NCBI GenBank assembly: GCA_023657465.1
Contig: JAGTJX010000001.1
Span: forward strand, 1-64,000
DNA length: 64,000 nucleotides
DNA from: Lysobacteraceae bacterium
GTDB taxonomy: Bacteria; Bdellovibrionota; UBA1018; JAGTJX01
Direction: 5' to 3'
Position 1 is the stretch's first letter; each line of letters opens with the position of its first letter. The position numbers and the translations under genes were made by a program. Shown in pieces: positions 59,519 to 64,000 of the stretch. The notes beneath the pieces are model-generated. The model was given only the letters and a program-made list of their open reading frames with translations. It searched no databases and had not been told where the DNA came from.

Positions 59519-60298
59519 GTGAGACATTACTCGTTTTTAATCTTGCTCTTCTTTTGGTTTTCTCCCTCATTTGCAGAAATGCCTCGGGGTGCTTTCAAAG
59601 ACCTTCAGAAACTCACTCTTCGAATATTTTCGAACTTCCCTCCTAAAAACTATTGTTACATTGGAATCGGCGCATCGCCGACTCCAATGATCGCATTATT
59701 TCAAGAGCTAGGCGTATCTGCCGCAAACTTCCCATTCTCAAGATCTTCTCTGCACAGTACTAGTGTACAAAGGGAAAAAAGAGATTCTCTAATAGGAAGT
59801 AGAATCATAAGACACTTCATTCACTTTACACCCAGCCAGACACTTCCAAGCTCTGTCTGTTATAACAAAAAAATTATTTTTATAGATTTTACAGCAACAG
59901 GCGAATCGCTTTCTAAGTTTGAGAGCGCATTGTTTTTCGTAAAAAAACACCACTCAGAACTTTACGAGCATGAGCCTTTTCTCCTAGCGCTTACCGGAAG
60001 GGAACTTCCTTTTCAAATGTTGGAATCTAACAACATTAACTATATGGAAGTTGGCACTGATCTTTTTAAGGAATTGAACTATAGCTCTTATGACAAATTA
60101 AGAGAGTTTGACGTCTGGTTGGCTACTATGGAGAAGTACTCTTATGCATCAAAGGATGCCTATCGCTCTTTTAGAAAATCAATTAAAAGACAACTTGAAG
60201 CCGATGAGAAGTTTTGTACCCGGTTACGGACAGCTCTTGAAACAGGAGAAATAAAATTTAATTTTTGTGAAAAACTTCTTTATACATTTGGTTACTAG
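59519..60298 (+). CDS. secreted protein of unknown function
   Basis: 259 residues, GTG start, signal peptide 1-19 (SPSFA). Contains PPKNYCYIGIGASPTPMIALFQELGV and IIFIDFTATGESLSKFESAL, reminiscent of a phosphoribosyltransferase-like PRPP loop, but this is not convincing. Its stop overlaps the decayed transporter gene on the other strand. Confidence 0.65.
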   Translation: MRHYSFLILLFFWFSPSFAEMPRGAFKDLQKLTLRIFSNFPPKNYCYIGIGASPTPMIALFQELGVSAANFPFSRSSLHSTSVQREKRDSLIGSRIIRHFIHFTPSQTLPSSVCYNKKIIFIDFTATGESLSKFESALFFVKKHHSELYEHEPFLLALTGRELPFQMLESNNINYMEVGTDLFKELNYSSYDKLREFDVWLATMEKYSYASKDAYRSFRKSIKRQLEADEKFCTRLRTALETGEIKFNFCEKLLYTFGY

Positions 60299-61615
60299 AT
60301 TGATCTGAGCGGCTTAGAGATTCTCTTACGAAACGACCAGCTCATATAGTAAGTCCACACACAGCTGACCACTCCTACAATAGACAAAACGATAAACACT
60401 TGAGCTCACCTGAGTTTGTCTGACATGACTCCCGCTCCCCATGCAGCAAATGCACCACCAAAGTAGCCCACTCCATCGATGATCCCCGTACAATTTCCCG
60501 CACCTTTAGTCCCTGCAATATCTAAGCTTAAGCAGCCTGCTGACATCGAGTAAGGACTATAGAGGAAGAATCCACCGAGTACTAAGAACGTCACGATCCA
60601 CTATTGATATTCGAGACTATAAGGAATAAGTGCTGCAATTACAGCGAGGGAAACCACTAAGCCCACAAGCATGAGAGCCATCATTCGCGCACAATCTCCA
60701 TTCTTGGCATGATGATCCGTATACCAAACTATAAAGATAGTTCCCAAGCATCCTAGTAGTGGAAACACCGCTGATATCATTGCAGCGTTAGCATTCCCCA
60801 TTCCGATATCGACTAAGAATTTAAAAGTCCAAAATAGAAAAATACTTCTGAGTAAGTGTGCAAGGAAACTAAACACCACTACTTGTCTGAAGAGAGGAAC
60901 CTTAAACAACCCAACCAAGATCTCCATCGTTTCGGGATGATGATCGGGATCTTGATTGAATGCCGCAAAAAGACTTCTTCGTGCTAGAGTTTTTACCAAA
61001 CTTCACACTCTTCACTACATCCCGAGGTGATTCCTGCGATGAATACATCGATACGATGGCGATGAAAGTAACTACGATAGCAGGAATGAAGAACAAACCC
61101 TTCCATCCAATTCCAAGAGCAATAAGACTTGCTCAGAACATCGAAGCCGCGACACTTCCAAATTGAAAGTTAATACTGATGAGCCCCATGATCATACCGT
61201 TACGTTCAGGCTCGTACCATTCGCCAATAACCTTAATAATCCCACCCCAACCCATGGAGAGGAAGTAGCGACAGAAGCACCAAATCAGTGTGAACCATAG
61301 AATCGACTGATAAAGGGGGAAGAGAAGATTAAACAGAATTCCACCCACATTCCTACAATGAAAATTTTCTTGCCACCGATTTTGTCAGCTAAAGGTCCTG
61401 TAGTGAATTTACAGAGTAAATTCCAATTCTGAAAAAGTCATGACGATACCAAATTGAGAGTTAGTAAAATGGAATGTATCGTTGAGCAGAGGAATAGTGA
61501 CCACAAGGTTTCCTCTGATGAGGTAATAACCCTCATAACCTACCAGCTTCACCCAAAACGTAGATGTTCTCCACCTACCCAGTCGAATCAGCTCTTGCGT
61601 TGTAGGTGTTTTCAT
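60295..61615 (-). pseudogene. decayed MFS transporter (GlpT/UhpT-like)
   Basis: Pieces of one 12-segment MFS transporter follow each other in different phases: NLVVTIPLLNDTFHFTNSQFGIV, GPLADKIGGKKIFIVGM, GWGGIIKVIGEWYEPERNGMIMG, VVVFSFLAHLLRSIFLFW, GIIDGVGYFGGAFAAW and a last segment to a stop near 60295. There are frameshifts near 61420, 61340 and 60960 and in-frame stops near 61132 and 60601 (TAG). The GEWYEPERNG motif suggests the organophosphate:phosphate antiporter group. Confidence 0.85.
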
Positions 61616-61631
61616 ATGTAAACAGTATTAC

Positions 61632-62240
61632 ATGAAGTCTTATGATTCTATTATTTTTGACTTCGGCGGAGTCATCCTACCGATTAATTTCCAGCGTACA
61701 ATTAACGCATTCAAAGTTCTAGGTATGGAATTGGATTCAAATTTTGGTTTCTTGAGCCAATCACCCATCTTTGATCAGTGGGATAAGGGACTAGTCGACA
61801 CTCAACAAATCCTGAGATTTTTTAGATCTAAACTTTCTGGTAATGAGCGCAATAAAACTTCAGACGCTGCTTTGGTTTCAGCTTGGAATGCAATACTAGG
61901 ACAGATCCCACTTCATCGAGTTGAATGGCTTGAAAAACTATCCGCGAAGCTTCCACTCTTTCTGTTTTCAAATACCAACCACATTCACATTGATCGACTA
62001 AGAGAAGTCGATCCACTGATGCCTAGGTTTGAGAAGGTTTTTAAGAAGGCGTACTACTCATACGAAATGCGAATGAGGAAGCCTGATGCCGATGGATTTC
62101 TTAAGATCGCAAGTGAGCAGGGATTAAAAATCGAACATACTCTTTTTGTGGATGATCATCCCAAGAATATTGAAGCCGCTAGTAAGTTAGGATTTCAAAC
62201 GCTACATTGTACAGGCGAAATCACCCAGTTATTAGATTGA
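61632..62240 (+). CDS. HAD-superfamily hydrolase (YihX-like)
   Basis: 202 residues: motif I IIFDFGGVILP, motif II LFLFSNTN, Lys in RMRKPDADGF and motif IV FVDDHPKNIEAA. HAD-IA phosphatase acting on a small phosphorylated substrate. It converges on and overlaps the next gene by 46 bp. Confidence 0.87.
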   Translation: MKSYDSIIFDFGGVILPINFQRTINAFKVLGMELDSNFGFLSQSPIFDQWDKGLVDTQQILRFFRSKLSGNERNKTSDAALVSAWNAILGQIPLHRVEWLEKLSAKLPLFLFSNTNHIHIDRLREVDPLMPRFEKVFKKAYYSYEMRMRKPDADGFLKIASEQGLKIEHTLFVDDHPKNIEAASKLGFQTLHCTGEITQLLD

Positions 62241-63376
62241 TCTTTGTCTGATTTTTTAATTCCAGTTTTGATTTGCTCTAACTTTTTCGAGCAATGATTA
62301 AGAATTTGTGTTCCCATATCCTTAATTTGATTTTTGTTAATTCGAGCAAGGTTAATTAAGCCCGCAGCTCCTAAAGTACTTAAGACAATATATCCAGGTT
62401 CGTACCCCAAAATTTGCATTTTAAATGTTGTCGCAACAGTCCCCATCACAGCAAGGACTGAGCCCGCTAACGCGAGATATTGAGTACGCTTCTGTACTTG
62501 TTTTGCACTTTCACCTTCAGCAATCAGTTTTTTTCGATCCTGCATGATCGACGTTTCCCAAGTTCCTTGAGAAAGTGCACCCAAACCCGTTGCTAAAATT
62601 ATTTGAGCAATCTCGGGACCAAGCTCACCATAAGAGGTAATTCCCATGGCAATAAATCCAACCTTAATAAGAGAAAGGAATACAAGTTCAACTTTTCCCC
62701 AGTTAAATAGATTTTCTAACCAGGCAGATACATTGTAAACACTGCCCTTGTTTTTGAATAAAAAATTACTGAGTTTAGGCTCTCCTACAATTTTGTCTGC
62801 AATAAAATCAAAAAACCATGCTGTCGATGCCGATAAACTTCCGATGAGTACTCCTCCTGCGATTGCAGCTGTTACTGCAACTGGATCATCACCCACAACT
62901 ATAGCAAACGCATTCACAGCTGAATTAAAAACAAACCTTAAAACTGTGGCATTGATTCTAGCTTTATTTTCTTCAAAAAAAGCTCCGTGTTCAGAGCGCC
63001 ATCTTTTTGACCAAAAACTAGGAGACAACATTCCGTGCTTAATTGGAGCTTTGTTTTTAGAAACTTCTTCAGCAAATTTTCTGACTCTTTTCTTTCCTGA
63101 AGTTTTTTTAGACTGAGGCTCTCGCCCTTCAGTTTCAATTGTTTCAAAATGAGTGAGAAGATTAGGATTTTTTTTAAGATCAGCTTCAAACTTATTTGAG
63201 AAAAACTTAATCCAAGCATCATCGTCATTTTCATCAATAATTGCTGTAGTTACTTCGATTTGTAATCCGTTAGCAAACTTGTGAGTCTGTGAGAATGATA
63301 TAGACTCGGGTAGATCTACAGCCATTGCTGTATGTGACATTAAGTAAGTGATAAGTAATGCTAGTTTTTTTTTCAT
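62195..63376 (-). CDS. membrane protein of unknown function
   Basis: 393 residues from ATG 63376 with a signal peptide (KKKLALLITYLMSHTAMA). An extracytoplasmic N-terminal part of about 130 residues is followed by several hydrophobic segments (about 145-200, 225-270, 300-350). No recognised family. It lies 7 bp downstream of the next minus-strand gene. Confidence 0.7.
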   Translation of the reverse strand: MKKKLALLITYLMSHTAMAVDLPESISFSQTHKFANGLQIEVTTAIIDENDDDAWIKFFSNKFEADLKKNPNLLTHFETIETEGREPQSKKTSGKKRVRKFAEEVSKNKAPIKHGMLSPSFWSKRWRSEHGAFFEENKARINATVLRFVFNSAVNAFAIVVGDDPVAVTAAIAGGVLIGSLSASTAWFFDFIADKIVGEPKLSNFLFKNKGSVYNVSAWLENLFNWGKVELVFLSLIKVGFIAMGITSYGELGPEIAQIILATGLGALSQGTWETSIMQDRKKLIAEGESAKQVQKRTQYLALAGSVLAVMGTVATTFKMQILGYEPGYIVLSTLGAAGLINLARINKNQIKDMGTQILNHCSKKLEQIKTGIKKSDKDQSNNWVISPVQCSV

Positions 63377-63383
63377 AATCTGC

Positions 63384-64000
63384 TCACATGAGAACAAGAT
63401 ATTTCTCCTCAGCTTGTTTTCTTAATCTTAAACCTTTGTCTGCTGCTGCAAAATACGCAGCTGCTTCCTTTGACTTCAATTCTTCTTCACCACTGATTCT
63501 TCGTTTCCACTCTGCTTCGGCCTGAGTCAGTGTCGTTTTAGGAGAAAACCCCAATGATGCTACGGCAGTTAACCCCATTCTGAAAGCCACTAGGTTCATG
63601 AGATATTTTATGTCCATTTGAGTAGGATCTAAACTAAATTTTACAGTTCCTTTGTAATTAGGTGAAATCATCTGAAACTCTGAAAGTGAATTAAAGAGAG
63701 TACCAGGGGATCCGAATGGTGATTCCTTAAGTTCATTGAGTGTCCTACCTGTCCACTTCTTATCAGTTGGTCCAGGAAGTGGCATCCTCATCACAGCAGC
63801 AAACCATTCATCTAGATTCCACTCACTGATTCTTGGGAAACCAGCAAGCGGTGAAAACTTATGGGGAGCAAGCATTCCATTCCATCTTTTTCTAAGTACT
63901 TCTTGTAGATCTCCCGCATTCCAAAGATTCTTCCTCGGTAAGATCAGTGACTGAATCTTGGGTTCAATTAAGTAGAGTCTCTGAATAATCTCAGGTTGTT
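63384..64000 (-). CDS. unidentified protein, C-terminal part (cut by window edge)
   Basis: The frame is open from the right window edge to the stop at 63384, about 205 residues, with no need for an internal start. Visible parts include WNLDEWFAAVMRMPLPGPTDKKW and a helical, lysine/glutamate-rich C-terminus. No family recognised. Probably co-transcribed with the 62195 gene. Confidence 0.7.
   Translation of the reverse strand, partial: QPEIIQRLYLIEPKIQSLILPRKNLWNAGDLQEVLRKRWNGMLAPHKFSPLAGFPRISEWNLDEWFAAVMRMPLPGPTDKKWTGRTLNELKESPFGSPGTLFNSLSEFQMISPNYKGTVKFSLDPTQMDIKYLMNLVAFRMGLTAVASLGFSPKTTLTQAEAEWKRRISGEEELKSKEAAAYFAAADKGLRLRKQAEEKYLVLM

Noticed and set aside
59519..60298. Phosphoribosyltransferase
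   Set aside because: The FIDFTATGES segment loosely resembles a PRPP loop, but the acidic pair is missing and the protein has a signal peptide.

Overview
The window looks like a chromosomal stretch of a Gram-negative, moderately A+T-rich bacterium. The conserved genes at the right (ribonuclease J, uridine kinase, RsmE, an LPS-heptose adenylyltransferase, secreted proteins) and the abundance of sigma-54 enhancer-binding regulators and lipoproteins fit Bdellovibrionota or a related deltaproteobacterial-type lineage. That placement is inference; no rRNA or marker gene is present to settle it.

About 50.8 kb of the 64 kb is a tandem array of integrative elements stacked at the 3' end of a tRNA-Pro(GGG) gene (50807-50884, minus strand). 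From left to right: (0) the tail of a decayed element carrying a HigB/HigA-like toxin-antitoxin pair (1-1276); (A) a gutted element (1277-5924) with integrase, excisionase, lipoprotein, a truncated sigma-54 regulator and a serine resolvase; (B) a conjugative element (5925-28485) with ParA, a replication-initiator-like protein, a PIN toxin module, a complete diversity-generating retroelement (DGR), a sigma-54 two-component system, a type IV secretion (T4SS) operon and its own integrase; (C) a second, divergent conjugative element (28486-50806) whose T4SS operon runs on the minus strand and which carries a YcaO/peptide/signalling operon at its right end. Elements A and C share a nearly identical integrase-excisionase block and the same right-end module; A has lost everything in between.

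Two systems stand out. In element B the DGR has a 125-bp template repeat (13552-13676) and a 125-bp variable repeat (16544-16668) at the 3' end of a secreted formylglycine-generating-enzyme-like (C-type-lectin-fold) protein. All 24 differences fall on template adenines (24 of 31 A, none at other bases). Reverse transcriptase, Avd and an HRDC-domain protein are adjacent, and nine copies of a 7-bp repeat sit just before the target gene. A neighbouring sigma-54 regulator shares a palindrome (AATCGAAC/GTTCGATT arms) with the region upstream of a good sigma-54 promoter that precedes the T4SS operon.

In element C a sigma-54 promoter (43517-43533) precedes a YcaO enzyme, a 48-residue secreted peptide ending in a microcin-B17-like GGGGGASCG tail, an oligopeptide-binding-protein homologue, a histidine kinase and a sigma-54 activator. 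I read this as a candidate modified-peptide pheromone circuit with positive feedback that may control conjugation. Short palindromes TGCGCG-N6-CGCGCA are scattered through its non-coding DNA.

Right of the tRNA (50.9-64.0 kb) is ordinary chromosome: secreted proteins, a PAP2 phosphatase, RNase J, uridine kinase, RsmE, an RDD membrane protein, heptose adenylyltransferase, two tandem paralogues, an amidohydrolase, a decayed MFS transporter, a HAD hydrolase and a membrane protein, ending in a gene cut by the window edge.
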